From assembly GCA_032164245.1 (NCBI GenBank), contig JAVMKO010000002.1, forward strand, positions 93,943,340 through 94,007,339: a stretch of DNA of 64,000 nucleotides, read 5' to 3'. Under the pieces are notes generated by a model that was given only the letters and a program-made list of their open reading frames with translations, made no database searches and was not told where the DNA came from. Origin of the DNA: Sternotherus odoratus (lineage: Eukaryota; Chordata; Testudines; Kinosternidae). The position numbers and the translations under genes were made by a program. How positions within the stretch are numbered: position 1 is the stretch's first letter; every line of letters starts with the position of its first letter. Shown here piece after piece: positions 36,174 through 48,292 of the stretch.

Positions 36174-36268
36174 CAGAGTTAACAAAGTCCTGTGGCACCT
36201 TAAAGACTAGGTGCCACAGGACTTTGTTAACTCTGCTATTCCAGACTAACACGGCTACCACCCTGATT
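36174..36268. mobile_element. Penelope-like element tail forming a hairpin
   Basis: A perfect 23-bp inverted repeat (36178-36200 and 36209-36231) is separated by the 8-base loop taaagact, followed by 'ctgctattccagactaacac' and 'ggctaccaccctgattc'. The flank cttgtatgattaa is a perfect 13-bp duplication (36161-36173 and 36269-36281). This is a shorter version of the 30.3-kb and 52.1-kb insertions in which the hammerhead section is lost from both arms. Confidence 0.85.
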
Positions 36269-36299
36269 CTTGTATGATTAAGAAAGCAGGACTTGACCA

Positions 36300-36525
36300 A
36301 TTATTGGCAGCACAACATGGGGAGGAAGTGACCAGCCCTCTGTGGAGAAAGAAGTGGTTCAGGACTATTTAGAAAAGCTGGACGAGCACAAGTCTATGGG
36401 GCCAGATTCGCTGCATCTGAGGGTGCTAAAGGAGTTGGCGGATGTGACTGCAGAGCCATTTTCCATTATCTTTGAAAACTCATGGCGATCGGGGGGAGGT
36501 CCCAGATGACAGGAAAAAGGCTAAT
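36300..36525 (+). pseudogene. CR1 LINE ORF2 fragment (reverse transcriptase N-part)
   Basis: The plus-strand sequence encodes '[20 protein letters not shown]', then '[20 protein letters not shown]', then 'NSWRSG' and '[12 protein letters not shown]' with one frame change near 36489. This is the start of the CR1 reverse transcriptase domain, in which L-x-x-LD-x-H-K-S-x-GPD-x-x-HPR-x-L-x-E-LA is diagnostic. It ends abruptly at about 36525, where a GC-rich block begins. It is a truncated relic. Confidence 0.8.
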
Positions 36526-37180
36526 GTAGTGGTTGGGGGGTTTGAGGTGCAGGAGGGTGTGAGGGGTGTAAGCTCTGGGAGGGGGGTTGAGTGCAAGGTG
36601 CGGGCAGTGGTGGGCTGTAGGAGGGTGTTTGGGTGTGGGAGGCGTGAAGGCTCTGGGAGGGAGTTTGGATGTGAGGTGGAGGCTCTGGGCTGGGGCAGGG
36701 AGTTGGGATGCGGGAGAGGGTGAGGAGTGCGGTGCTTACCTTGGGTGGCTCCCAAAAGCGATCCACACACCCCTCTGCCAGCAGCACCTAGGCGAGATGG
36801 GGGGCGATGTGTGTGTCTCTGCATGCTACTACCTGCAAGCACCACCGCCACATCTCCCATTACCCACAGTTTCCGGCCAATGGGAGCTATAGGGTCAGTG
36901 CTCAGGGCAGGGGCAGCATGTGGAGACACCCTCCCCTGCAGGGCTGCAGGGATGTGCCGGCCACTTCTGGGAGCAGTGTGAAGCAAGGGTGGGAAGAATG
37001 CTGCCAGTGGTGGTGTCATCGTCCAGGGCACCCCAGGCCCATTTAAATCACCCAGGAGTGACAGGAGAGGCCAGGAGACACTCCGGGGGAGGTGCACAGG
37101 GGCGGCAGGTGGGGCCGGGGGAGAGACCTGGCCCCAAACATTGAAGGAGCTGGGTCCCGAATATTCCTGGAGTACAGACA
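36526..37180. other. GC-rich repeat block
   Basis: G-rich plus-strand sequence ('gaggctctgggctggggcag') passes into 'ggtgcttaccttgggtggct', 'agtttccggccaatgggagc' and 'gcagggctgcagggatgtgc'. This text resembles the interior of GC-rich turtle hAT elements such as the one at 21939-22758, but no inverted ends were found here. The 292-codon minus frame across it is a compositional artefact: it overlaps other frames and is Pro/Ser/Leu-biased. Confidence 0.5.
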
Positions 37181-37839
37181 CCACAGGCCAATATAATTTG
37201 CCACACCTGAACACCATCACTGATTTATAAGGAATTAAACAAAAAGCAGCCCTTTGAGCCTGAGCTGGGTGGTCTTGGATGCAGGGTACAAGATAAAATA
37301 TCATCCCCATTTGCTCAGAGCAATGGCAGAGAGCGAGACAGACAAAAAATATGACCATGTGAAACTGTAAATTTTACACGGATTTTCATAAATCACCCCT
37401 TGCTCACTCAAAAGATTCACGATCCTTCTTAGCAAACCTTTCAGTGAACCATGCTTGAGTTTTGAGTTTGTAAAGAAACCTGAAACCAACGAAGTTTAGC
37501 AGGGAACATTATGCTTAGTTCTAGTCAGTTTGCTCAGGAGGTTAGGCAAGAGTGACTTTGGCTTAGATAAGAAAAAAATCTTTTACAAATCAAATATCCT
37601 ATACAAGAATATAATTATAAGTAGTCTTTCCCTGAATCTGTGCTGACCTCCTACTCTGTGTTCATTAAATTTTATTTGCAGGAGCAAAAGATAAAGTTGA
37701 GGTTGTAATTCAATTTTTATTTCAGCCTTTTTTTATCTGCTCATGATTTTCTCACTTTGGGGTTGATTGCTGGACTGACTGCTTTCACTCCAAAGATGAA
37801 TTTTAAGTGAGCACAATGATTTCAGCCATTTATAAGGCA
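37181..37839. other. Unassigned sequence
   Basis: No gene or recognised repeat lies between the GC-rich block and the hAT 3' end. The 62-codon minus frame at 37301-37489 shows no signature. Confidence 0.5.
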
Positions 37840-38240
37840 GGCAAGCTGAGAGAAATGTAAATGTAAACAAACTTGATTGGCTGAACAAGAAGTAGGACTG
37901 AGTGGACTTGAAGGCTCTGAAGTTTTACGTTGTTTGTTTTTGAGCGCAGTTACATAACAAAAAAAATCTACATTTGTGAGTTGCACTTTCATGATAAACA
38001 GATTGCACTACAGTACTTGTATGAAGTGAATTGAAAGCTACTTTTATCATTTTTACAGTGCAAATATTTGAAATAAAAATAATATACACTTTGATTTCAA
38101 TTACGACACAGAATACAATATATATGAAAATGTAGAAAACCCCAAAATATTTAATAAATTCAAATTGGTATTCTATTATTTAACAGTGCAATTAATCGGA
38201 GTTAATCGCGTGAGTTAACTGCGATTAATCGACAGCCCTA
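37840..38240 (+). mobile_element. 3' end of an autonomous hAT (ZBED-type) transposon
   Basis: The last codons of a hAT transposase are readable ('NVNKLDWLNKK' then stop, about 37859-37895). They are followed by the non-coding 3' region ('aagtaggactgagtggactt', 'gattgcactacagtacttgt', 'cagtgcaaatatttgaaat') and the terminus 'gttaactgcgattaatcgac' plus agcccta. The terminus is the inverted CAGGGCTGTC-type end. The 5' part of the element is missing, so this is a truncated copy. Confidence 0.8.
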
Positions 38241-39787
38241 ATAGTAAGTATTGTAGAAATGGAGGGAGATACTTGGAAAGAGTTCTGTTAGTTATTCACC
38301 AGTTAAAACTGTCAGCACTAATTAACTTTCTTTTCCTTTCTTCCTTTCTTTCCTCCCACCTTAACCCTCCTCCCACACACACAACCTCTCTTCAAATTAG
38401 AAACCACTCCCTAAATTCTACTGCAAGAAAAGTAACAACTACCCAGTTGAAAGTTCAGCCTCTGCTCCCCCATGATTCAAATGACACACACATTTCACAT
38501 TCCTCTGTTGATTTATTACCAGTCAGCAATAAACATTTAGCAGGATTCTGCTCCTCTAACAGCTGAGGTGGTAGCATTTGCACAATGCCAAACTGTAGCT
38601 GCCCTCATCTCCTGACATCATAACTGGGGTTCTTCAGCATGTACTTTACAAAGAACAGAGAAATTCAGAGGATTTGAATAGGCTGCCCCACAGGTATCAC
38701 AACGGGGGGGAGGGGGAAGGGAAGAAACCAGCGGAAGAAGGGGGAGAACTCTTTTGACAACATTGAAAAAGATCCTCTGTCCATCCACCCATCTCTCAAT
38801 AACTCTGCTGAGATAACACTTGAAGATGCTGTGCACAATAATGGGTGAGTTCCTCCCACACCACCACAAATGCCAAGTTTGAAGAATTGCTTTTCTTAGC
38901 TCGGAATTTGAAAGCAGAAGTTAATTGTGCATAAATCACCCTGTGTTATTTGTGAAGTCTGTCTGGTGAGATAAAGGCAAGACGGTCTGACAAACTGGTG
39001 GGAGAAGGGAGGAGAAGAAGGAAAGAGGTAGGAGGGGACCTTCTTCTGCTGTTACGGGTCATAAAAAAGGTGCAAATAAGATCAAGAAACTGTTTCCAAA
39101 TGTTTTAAGACTCAATACTGATTGCACCAACTGCAGAACAGAGGGTAATAAATATCACACTCACAACGAACATTACATCACATGGACGAAAAAGCCAGAG
39201 GATGAACTCAGACTATAAAATATTAACTTGATATCTAGCCAAGCCCAAGTGGAAGACCCTGTTATTAAAGAATGTAAAGCTCCCCACAGATTGCCACATT
39301 TTCTACCTTCTATTTCCCACATTGTCACCTTTGCCTGCATAGAAAGTGCAGCAACTCTACCATCATTTACACACCTAGAGCCCTGCCAGCTGCCAATCCT
39401 GGACTCAGATGTCACAGAGAATAATAGCAAAACAAAATAGCTCAAAACAACAAGCCAAACATCTGGCACATTTTGAAAGCATCTCTCTCCATCCTTAAAA
39501 ATAAACTTCCAACAAGCCTGAAGACTGAAAACTTTAATTTATCCACACAAAGGGTCTGATTCTCCTTTACCCCAACACCCATTTACACTACCAAAGGAGC
39601 ATTAAAGTGGGTGAAAACTTAATTTATGTCCATTTATTGCTAGAGGTGAGATGGGGATTCAGACTTTATGCCCAGTCAATCCATGGCCTCTCTGCTGAGA
39701 CTCCTGATAACTGGTATTAGTGATGGTGGCACTTTTTGTGATGTGGACACCACTAGATCCACTAGGAACAGGAATGAGACCTGCAGA
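38241..39787. other. Unassigned sequence
   Basis: It contains a pyrimidine-rich stretch at about 38328-38365. No gene, SINE or inverted-end element is recognised before the GC-rich element at 39788. Confidence 0.5.
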
Positions 39788-39979
39788 CAGGGCCAGCAAT
39801 ATCCTTTAGGCAACCTAGGTGGTCGCCTAGGGCGGCAGAATTTGGAGGGCAGCTTTTTGCCCTCCCCCCTTGGTGGCAATTCGGTGGCAGTTCAACAGGT
39901 TATCCGCCAAACAGCTCAACAAGTGGACATTAGGACCCCCTCCTGTGCTAGGGCAGCAAAATACCTTGCGCTGGTCCTG
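39788..39979. mobile_element. GC-rich non-autonomous DNA transposon, copy 2 of 2
   Basis: It starts cagggccagcaat and ends cttgcgctggtcctg, giving inverted ends. The 8-bp flanks cctgcaga (39780-39787) and cctctaga (39980-39987) match at six positions, consistent with an aged hAT duplication. The internal 'caacctaggtggtcgcctag' and 'ggtggcaattcggtggcag' relate it to 12755-13097. Confidence 0.7.
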
Positions 39980-39987
39980 CCTCTAGA

Positions 39988-42816
39988 TTATAAGAATTTT
40001 CATTCAGTATCATCATGGGCATTGATTTGAACATACAACCTAGACACACAACATCCCTACTTACTAACCAGCCCGTTAAGGACGGAGGTGTGTTGCTGGC
40101 AAACACCATCTCTTTTGTACAGTAGAAGAGACGGTGACTCTTAGCTACATTTGCTCTGACATTTTATAGTACTGTGTCAGCTTTCTCCTGGGATCTGCTG
40201 AAAGAAGATGAAATATTGGGACTGGGGGGGAGGCAAACTAGACCATTGGGGATTGTTCTTTCTAATACCTTAATTCTAGCAAAATTACACTTAATCATGT
40301 TTTGTTACTGTGTTTGTTGTATCCAAATAACTGTACATCACTTTTTCCTTAGCGACTCCATCTGGTAGGTCACATTCTTCACACTGATTGCTCCTGGGAT
40401 AAAAACATGCTCATTGGGGTCTGTTTTGAATGAATTTTATTTTTATTTCCTTCATGTCCAGCTCAGCTCTGCAGTTTTTCTGACTGATCAGGAATAACAA
40501 AGCCCCCACATCCTACCCTTCTACTAATTTCACTGAGTTATCTAGAGATAGATATTTAGATTTTAAAACCTACATTCTTGGAACACTCTCAACATCCCTT
40601 CCAATAACTAAAACAACTTGATTATAAAGTTGCAGTGAATCACTAAAATCCACTACTAACGTAACCACCCGTATAATCATTGTTCATTCCCACTTATTAC
40701 TTACCGGTTCGTTATATTCTGGTAAGTAATAAATGAACATATCCCCTCATTCCATCCCCTCCTCAAATGGCTGCCAAAACAAATCAGCAGAGCCTTGTAG
40801 TGTGTCCTTAAGGTCAAAATCACCAGATCACAAGGGGAATGGGGAGCATGTTTAGGGTTGAGGGGGGCTCAGAAAAAAACCACCTCTGCCAGTAACCCCT
40901 TCTCTTCTATATCAAGGGAGTCCAGCTTGAACACCTCCATTGGTCATGACTGTGGCAGTACGGCTTGAGGAAAGACACTGTCAGGCAATATGGACCCAAA
41001 CTATTTCATTAGATAAATCATCCTAAATCCTGGAGTGAACAAAATCTAGTTCCATGTCACCTTCTGGGTTCTCCCATTAAAATAAAACAAGAGTGAAGCC
41101 AAATTCAAAGTGGTTCCCCAATTCATTTCTCCTAGAGACACAGGCAAGTTAATGGCACCTTCTGGTTAAATGCACCTGAAGGATGTTGTTCCAATCAAAT
41201 ACCAGAAATGACCCCAAGTAAGGCTTCCAGTCTCATACCCGATACTACCGTGAAGGCTGAGGCCAGCTAAAAGTACCCACAGCTGTCCAAAGCACACTGA
41301 TGTTGGCTCCACCGTGGGGAGTAAAGCAATCTGCATGTTTAGGGCCTAAAATGAAAAAAAACCTCTATTCTGGAGAATTTGAGAGAAAGTGTGTTCGTGC
41401 AAACAAGCTCTGCACCTTCCTCTCTTGTCCTACAACCTCTCCCTTTCTCTTGCCTTGAACATTGCCAATGGAAGTTACTTCGTCCCCCAAAGGGGAAAAG
41501 GTACCATACCTGTCCCTGAGCCCGAGAGGGAAGTAGGATTACTTCATAACTACAGATCTTGACTTCTTGGGAAATAGTTACCAACAATATCTTTATTCAA
41601 ACATTTTTTTAAAATGTAGTTTTACTTAATCCCTGTGCTCTCTTCCCCGAGCCATAAAAACCAGGTAAAAGTAGATTTTTAACAACTTTTATAAATTGTC
41701 TGGAAAATTGCAGCTCTTAAGCCATTTTTGCTTTGCCCATCTTGTGTTTTTTTACGTGTACCTGTCAATATTTAGAGGCTCCATCGTTTCTTGGGTTATT
41801 TCTTTTCCCTGGCCTATTTCACTGAATGAATAATCTCTCTAGCATGGGAGCTGACAGTTTGTTGCTGATAGCAGTCTTCATTAAGTTCACTGCTGAAAAT
41901 ACAGAGGATGATGCTTGAATATGGGGAGAAAATGCTCCTGGAATAGCCTGCTGTTTTCAGTGTCACTTTTTTTAATGGATTTTACTGACAGTCACTTTTC
42001 ACTATTTTTTTTTTTAAACACTAGCAGTCAGTACATTTACTGACAGTTGGCAACAGAGCTCCTGTCCCAGACACCAGAGAGGCAGCCCTACCCCCACTCC
42101 TTCCTGTTCACTCTTCTGTTTAGGACCATGACAGGGAGGACTTTGTCCTGATGGGTTCCCTCTTCTTGTCCCTGGCTGAACTCCAAAACAGAGCTCTCTG
42201 TCAGGCCACAGCAATGTCTCTGGGCCCCTTTTAAAGGTGACCAGCAAAGGAAAAATTGTACTTGTTCTTTCAAAAAGAAAAAAAAGAAAAAGTATTCTTT
42301 ATGATGTAGATAAAAGGCCTGAATGGGCCTTTCCCTCCCACAACAACAAAAAGAAGGTGGAGATGGACTCTTGGTCTTTTCACTTTGGAAATTCAGATCT
42401 TCACTACCCTATTTTTTCTGACACAACATACAACTGGAGCAATGGGAAGACTGGTCCTCCTTGCAGCTACTGCTCTATCTGGCTCTTTTCACCTGGCAGT
42501 CCGGAATCTAACCATTAATTTTAAATAAACAAAGTCTCTAGCCTCTGTGGCTGTAAAGATCGTTCACATCTTGAAGGTTATCGATAAACCAACACAGTGA
42601 TATTTGTGGTTTTGGGCTAAGTAGGATCTGAAGATATAAGGTAAGAGCATGTTAGCTAGCTCAGTCTAATGAATGAAATTCTAAAACTCTAGTCAAGACA
42701 AGTCACTTTAGCACATGCTAAGCTGTTTAGGTCAAAGCCCTAGGCTCCCCAGTAGACTTTAACTCAACCAGCTTAATACACGCCAAAATAAAACTTGCCT
42801 TGTCTTTGCTAGAGTT
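39988..42816. other. Unassigned sequence
   Basis: No gene or mobile-element ends are recognised in these 2.8 kb. Frames at 41339-41587 and 42014-42518 lack signatures. Confidence 0.45.
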
Positions 42817-42819
42817 TTA

Positions 42820-42997
42820 GGTCATGTCTACACCAGGAAAAGACACTACAGTGAGATGGCTCATCAACAAAATGACTAAACACACCATATATTCGTGGCC
42901 TAGACAGGTCAAGTTGCAGTTTTACCTCAAAGTAGTTAGTGGACGTGCACCATAAGGTTGTAAAAGACACCTATTCTTGCCTAGTGTAGACCTGGCC
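42820..42997. mobile_element. Harbinger-type MITE, 178 bp
   Basis: The left end ggtcatgtctacaccagg and the right end cctagtgtagacctggcc are inverted, with a perfect 3-bp flank tta at 42817-42819 and 42998-43000. It has no coding capacity. TTA duplication and GTCTACAC termini are typical of the non-autonomous Harbinger families abundant in turtles. Confidence 0.85.
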
Positions 42998-43000
42998 TTA

Positions 43001-43864
43001 GAAGTTGTAAGAAAAAGTTAGCTAACATGATCTATCATCATACCTCTAAATCCTAGTCAAGATTAAAACTATCTGAGCATACTGAAATCCTGAAACAGCC
43101 GCTCTGACAAATACAATGGCTTCATTCATCTTTATGAGCTGGGAACATGCAAGCCAATGATAATTTAAATTTTCAACATTGTTAACTACTATGTACCCAA
43201 AAATGAGGGATGATCGTATTGTGAAGGGCTATTCATGTTAGTTCCAGACATTTTGGTGTCACGTATGAGTGGAGCTTGGGAGAGTCACGACATTTCCTTT
43301 AACCAAGCCAAACCTCACCTTACCTAACTCACTCACTCCTGGACTGGAGAATAAGCTTATGACAGAGTTGCAAGGCACGTGAAACCTGATTAATCAAAAG
43401 GAGGACTGATTGCTGTTCACTGTTTCAGATAGTGACATGCTGCTAACATTTTAACCAAGGGCATCTTCAAAACTTGACCATCTCAGGCAGTGACACCTGC
43501 AACATAACCTGGGAAAAATACTCCTTTCCTGCCTCCCCAAAAGTATTCATGAATTTCCGTGTTCTTTTGCTCCCCCCAACCCCATCAGTGTTTCCACCCC
43601 TACACATCTTGGTACACACCATGCTTCCTGCTTAGGACCCTGGGGGGGCTCTCCTAACTACCTCACACACCACATCTCTATGGCCTCCAAGGAGAGGTAC
43701 AGCAAAATTAAGGAAGGTCAAAGTTAATATTCATAAGATTTCTAAGATAAGAAAACAAGCTAACACACACCTTTAAAAACACCATTTAGGCCTTGCTTAT
43801 AAATCACTGAGAAGGGAAAAGGACTCATTTTCCCATCCCGAACCCCACTTCCTTTTGCAGGTCA
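43001..43864. other. Unassigned sequence
   Basis: Nothing is recognised between the Harbinger MITE and the hAT MITE copy that follows. Confidence 0.5.
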
Positions 43865-43872
43865 CCTTTAAG

Positions 43873-43989
43873 TTGGGTGACCAGACAGCAAATGTGAAAA
43901 ATTGGGACAGGGGGTAATAGGAGCCTATGTAAGAAAAAGACCCCAAAATCAGGACTGTCCCTATAAAATCAGGACATTTGGTCACCCTA
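43873..43989. mobile_element. Non-autonomous hAT MITE, copy 2 of 3 (inverted orientation)
   Basis: It starts ttgggtgaccagacagcaaa and ends ggacatttggtcaccct plus a, the same family as 3111-3239 but in the opposite orientation. The 8-bp flanks cctttaag (43865-43872) and ccattaaa (43990-43997) match at six of eight bases. It is 117 bp long. Confidence 0.8.
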
Positions 43990-46261
43990 CCATTAAATTC
44001 TTTCCCTGTTGAACAGTATTTGATCCTGTGATCACAAACCCTCGTTTGCCACATGAGACTCCTGTTATTGTATATATATATTAGAGAACATCCATTCATA
44101 GTATATCTACTGCTCACCTGAGTCTATTTACAGGTAGCCATAGATCTCGTTGGCAAAGTATTCTCTGTCACTTCACATGTTATTTCTCCTTAGCAGTATC
44201 AACGTGTACTATGAGAGACTGAAAGCTGATTGGTCTGCCCTGGTTTACTTTTTGTGAAGCCCTGTAGTCATAAGACAACTTGTTTGTTTCCAGTTTGGCA
44301 GACTCTCAGTCCAAAGTGGTTTCCAAATTTCCTCCCTAGCCACTTGTGACACCCTTGGATTAATTTTGTCTGGAGCAGATTTGTTGCCTTTGAATCACTG
44401 CAGTTGGTTTACCTTCTTTGCTCATTGAACTGAAATTCAGATGGCATTTAGCTAATACCTACTTATCAATACAGCCTGAGAGTGTTCTGTGGGGTGTTTA
44501 ACTCTTCCTGCTGACTTTCCATTGCCCATTATCTTTCTAACTTTTTCCTTGAGTAATCTTTTACGGTCACATTACAAGTAGTATTTGGGAGCCTTTTGAA
44601 ATTGTAGTTAGCTTCATTAGTTACAGTACATGTATAATATCATTAGGGATGTTTACAATACTTCAAAAGCTTTCTATGTTCTCTTCACATGTGCAAAAAC
44701 TGGAACATCAAATACAAAAAACAGCATGTTCTGGAGTGGGTTCAGAGTCACATCCCTGGGTATGAATCTGCCCCTACAGCTTTAGCTTTGGGTCGGAGCC
44801 AAAACCAATAAAGGCCAGTTTCAGTTCAATTGCAGCAGAAATCTCTTAAGAATGGTCCCTCTTGTGGTAAGAAGAGATCCACAGGAGCTGGATCAGGCCC
44901 AGATTGCAGAAGTCTTGAGAGATCAATTGATCTTGTGAGGTTTCTGTCACTTTGAGCTACACGTCATGCACAAGTTGTGGCAATTATCATCAAACCAAAT
45001 CCAAGCCCCAGTTCTGATTTGACCTGGAACTGAAACCATAACCAAAACCTAATCTGGATCCAAACACAAGCCGCTCTGCAGATCTCTAGAGAGCATTAAA
45101 GCCTCTTGCTTTATCCCTTTTGAATTCTCCTGCATCAGAATGGCTATTACAAACATTTTTTTGTTTTGTTCTGTAGAGTGTTTGTTTACTTACCAATTTA
45201 CTTGCCAATTAATTTACTGATTGATTGTCACTTTTGGCCTTGGTGCCAGTTCTTACAGCTGGCATTATTGTTCAAGTTTATTTCTATTTGACATGTGATT
45301 GAGGGAAAGAGGGGGAGAACGGTAATGTTTTATAGCTCCTCACACGTAGTTTGTTGGTGAAGCAGTAAAATTGCTGATGAATTTTAAACTTTGAACTGAG
45401 AAGTACAAACTGAATTTCAGCTAGGAGTCATGTTAGCAGCATGCAGCACAGAAGGAAAGCTTTGATTCACTGGCATAGGCTTGTGCAGTAGTGTGTTTTG
45501 TGTGTCAGTGAATGCATGACTCTGTCCGGAGTGACAGTATCTCACACTGTCATTCTGCAAGATAAAACCATGCATGAGTTTCCCAAATGTGAAATGCTCA
45601 AACTGGCTATGCTCACTGCTGGTTATATTTATTATTAGGCTTTTAATTGATGCACTTATTTTGGAGAATTTCATTAACTTTGCTTTATTTTCCACATTTT
45701 ATGACTCATTACATTTAGATGAAGTCACTTGCTAAACACTTCAGCATCTATACCATTTGGTCCTAAATTAAATTTCAAGGCCAAATCATAACTTGTCATT
45801 TATTAGCTGAGCATCTTCTGAGGCTATATTCTCTCTAGTCATATATAGTGGGTTATCGCCATGTTACCCGAGTGCCCCCCAAATCAACTGAGTTCTACCA
45901 ATGTAAGAGAGTTTGTCCCAATATCCCTGTAACTTTTCTCTCACACATTTGTCATTAGTTATTGGAGACAGAAAAAGAAAATTACAGACAAATATTTTGA
46001 TCAGAATTAAAAACAAAAAGAGTAAGAGAGATAGTGGGAACCAACAGATTTTAAGTCCTTTCATGAACACTGGGCAAAGAAAAGCTGCCATGTGGCAAGA
46101 GGACTCCTTGGCAGGGTTGGATGAGTTGACAAAACATGGAAAATTAATAAGAAGAAGAAGAAAAAAGAAGACAATGAGGAGGGCACCCTGACCTCTTTTC
46201 AACTTTTCTATTTCCTTTCCACAAAATCATTGCGGGGGGAGGGGGGTGTCACAGAGGCAAT

Positions 46262-46275
46262 GGGGGGGGGGGGGG
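46262..46275. repeat. G14 homopolymer
   Basis: Fourteen consecutive G residues. A second shorter G-rich run (ggggggaggggggtg) lies just upstream at 46234-46248. Confidence 0.9.
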
Positions 46276-46661
46276 AGAACAAGCATTCAGTTAATCCGAG
46301 ATTTTACAACCCACTAAATCAAAAGAGACTGTGACATTCCAGCTGGACAAACTAACAGTGAGATTAAGTGGATTAGTCTACTGTACAAGAATTCAAGGAA
46401 TGCAGGTCGCATGTGCTTTTGTTGTGGATTACTCAGCAGCAACATTATAGTTTAACATCTCCCAGAAACATATGGACAGCTGTACTTATGCAAACCAACA
46501 AGAAACAGCAGTTCCCTGGCATGTGTCTTCACTGCCCTGGGCTTGCTGATTTCAGCAGATATAGGATACTGTGTTTTCAGAGAAAACACATGCATAGCTA
46601 ACTATTTTGCCACATCTGTTGAAAACACAACGGCAAACAAGTGATTCATATGAGGACTACA

Positions 46662-46710
46662 TACGTGTGCGCGCGCACACACACACACATGTACACACAC
46701 GTACACACGT
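46662..46710. repeat. Mixed (GT/GC/AC)n simple repeat
   Basis: A gtgtgcgcgcgcacacac core followed by acacacatgtacacacacgtacacacg, an alternating purine-pyrimidine tract. Confidence 0.9.
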
Positions 46711-46830
46711 GCTTAATTCAAAGGAATTTCCACCTGATCAAACAGCCCAAAACTTTGGGGAAGTTTGGAACCTGATCTGAATGTTGCAGCTCAGACCCAT
46801 AACTACATACTGTTTTTTAAATATAGTCTG

Positions 46831-46875
46831 TTTGTGTATGTGTGTGTATATATATATATACACACACACACATAC
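46831..46875. repeat. Palindromic (GT)n-(AT)n-(AC)n simple repeat
   Basis: GT-rich left arm, tatatatatata centre and AC-rich right arm make the tract nearly its own reverse complement. It is alternating purine-pyrimidine throughout. Confidence 0.9.
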
Positions 46876-48067
46876 CTATGTACAGACTACACACATACAA
46901 TAAATAATCTGTGGAGGAAAAAAAAAACCAAAACAACAATTTAAGAAAATGAAGTAGTGACTGGTAAATAAATGAACAAACTATTACTAGCCAGAGTTAA
47001 CAGTTTATATTAAGCAGTCAGGAATAAATAATTAATATAGCATAGGAGATATAAAGCCACCAACATGGTATGTCTCGTTTGGCTCTAAATAGAACTCTAG
47101 ATAACCTACTTTGAACAGTAATGTGTTCACAGTATGTGGGAATTAACTGCTCAGTATAATAAGTACTATTGAATTTCACATCTCTGTACAGATAAAGGGC
47201 AACTGCCACCAAAACACAAAGTAATAACAGTAACTGAATGATAAAGAACCAAACTAACCTGCTTTTCATTACATCTTTAAAATATTATAGGTTAAAATAA
47301 TCTTAAAGGGCTTAAAAAACAGCAATTAAGTCTTTCCATTTCTGTTTTCCAATACTGCAGCTGAGAAAACGAAAGAGGCCTAAGTGCCATACCGTGCTAG
47401 CCTTGCTAATAACTCTCTGTGAAAAATCTCATTAATTCAGTCTGGCTCTTCAGATCAGCCGCTAAGACCTTGTATTGTCAGTCATCCTCTGGCCTTTTCA
47501 GGATTTCCATAGCCTAACTAGCAGTGTCTCCATGGTAACCAAGCAGTCATGCTTTGCACATCCCCCGAACTTTTTGTTCCTGACAAAGCTTGAAAAATCA
47601 CATGCAGCAAGGAGAGTTTAACATAGTGAACTAAATCCTGACCCACGCTTATAAATGATAAACCCCAGCATACCAGCTTTATTATAAATTATTTCCTTAC
47701 AAGATACTTAACCACGCCAGCAAAATGCTGAACCAAACAACTTATCGGAAACACAGTTCTAGAAAGGGGAAATAAATAAATCAAGCAAAACTGAGATGCA
47801 GTTTCAGACTAGCTCTGCAGCCTTCAAAAGAACTAAGCATATGGAAACAAGTACACCTGACCAGGCATATGTTTTAAAGTCACATTTCCCTGAAAATGTT
47901 GTCCCTTTAGTCCTCTAAAGTGAGGTTAGCCCTCTCTCTCAGACCACACATCACACTGTCGCCAATTCAGTTGTCTGGAACACAGGCTGCTAATATGTTG
48001 CCAGGAGAAGATAAAGCGAGTACAGGATTGGGAGCCAGGATCTCCCGAGTTACTACAGCCTTTGACA

Positions 48068-48292
48068 CTGAGGTCTTATCTGGTTTAACTGAAGGTGTGA
48101 TTTTAAGCTTTAGTTAAAGTGGCACAAAAGGCTGCATGGATACTTATTTCAGTTTAAACAGGGCTTATTTCCATTTAGCTGTATTCTATGTAAGCGACAC
48201 CAAAATCTGCCATTCTTAAACCAAAATAAGAGCGGCCACACAGACTGTTGTACTAGTTTAACTAAACTAGTGCAAATGAGTGTGCTGACACT
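48068..48292. mobile_element. Harbinger-type MITE, decayed
   Basis: Paired segments are inverted about the middle: 'tctggtttaactgaaggtgt', 'ggatacttatttcagtttaa' on the left and 'aaaccaaaataagagcggcc', 'ctagtttaactaaactagtg' on the right. The motif set (TTTAACTAAA, CTTATTTCAGTTTAAAC) belongs to a Harbinger MITE family I recognise from turtles. The termini and TTA flank are too decayed to define exactly. Confidence 0.6.

Larger units (their letters stand above)
43998..48067. other. Unassigned; several simple repeats
   Basis: No gene or element ends are recognised. A purine tract (about 46145-46172), a G14 run (46262-46275) and two mixed AC/GT/AT repeats (46662-46710, 46831-46875) occur. An 83-codon minus frame at 47018-47269 has a hydrophobic stretch but no further support. 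Confidence 0.45.

Noticed and set aside
36480..37358. 292-codon minus-strand frame, the longest in the window
   Set aside because: It spans a CR1 fragment end and a GC-rich repeat block, is Pro/Ser/Leu-biased and overlaps several other frames, so it is compositional.
47018..47269. 83-codon minus frame with a hydrophobic N-terminal stretch resembling a membrane anchor
   Set aside because: Hydrophobic runs are common in AT-rich chance frames. I saw no upstream promoter, splice context or family match, so I did not list it as a gene.
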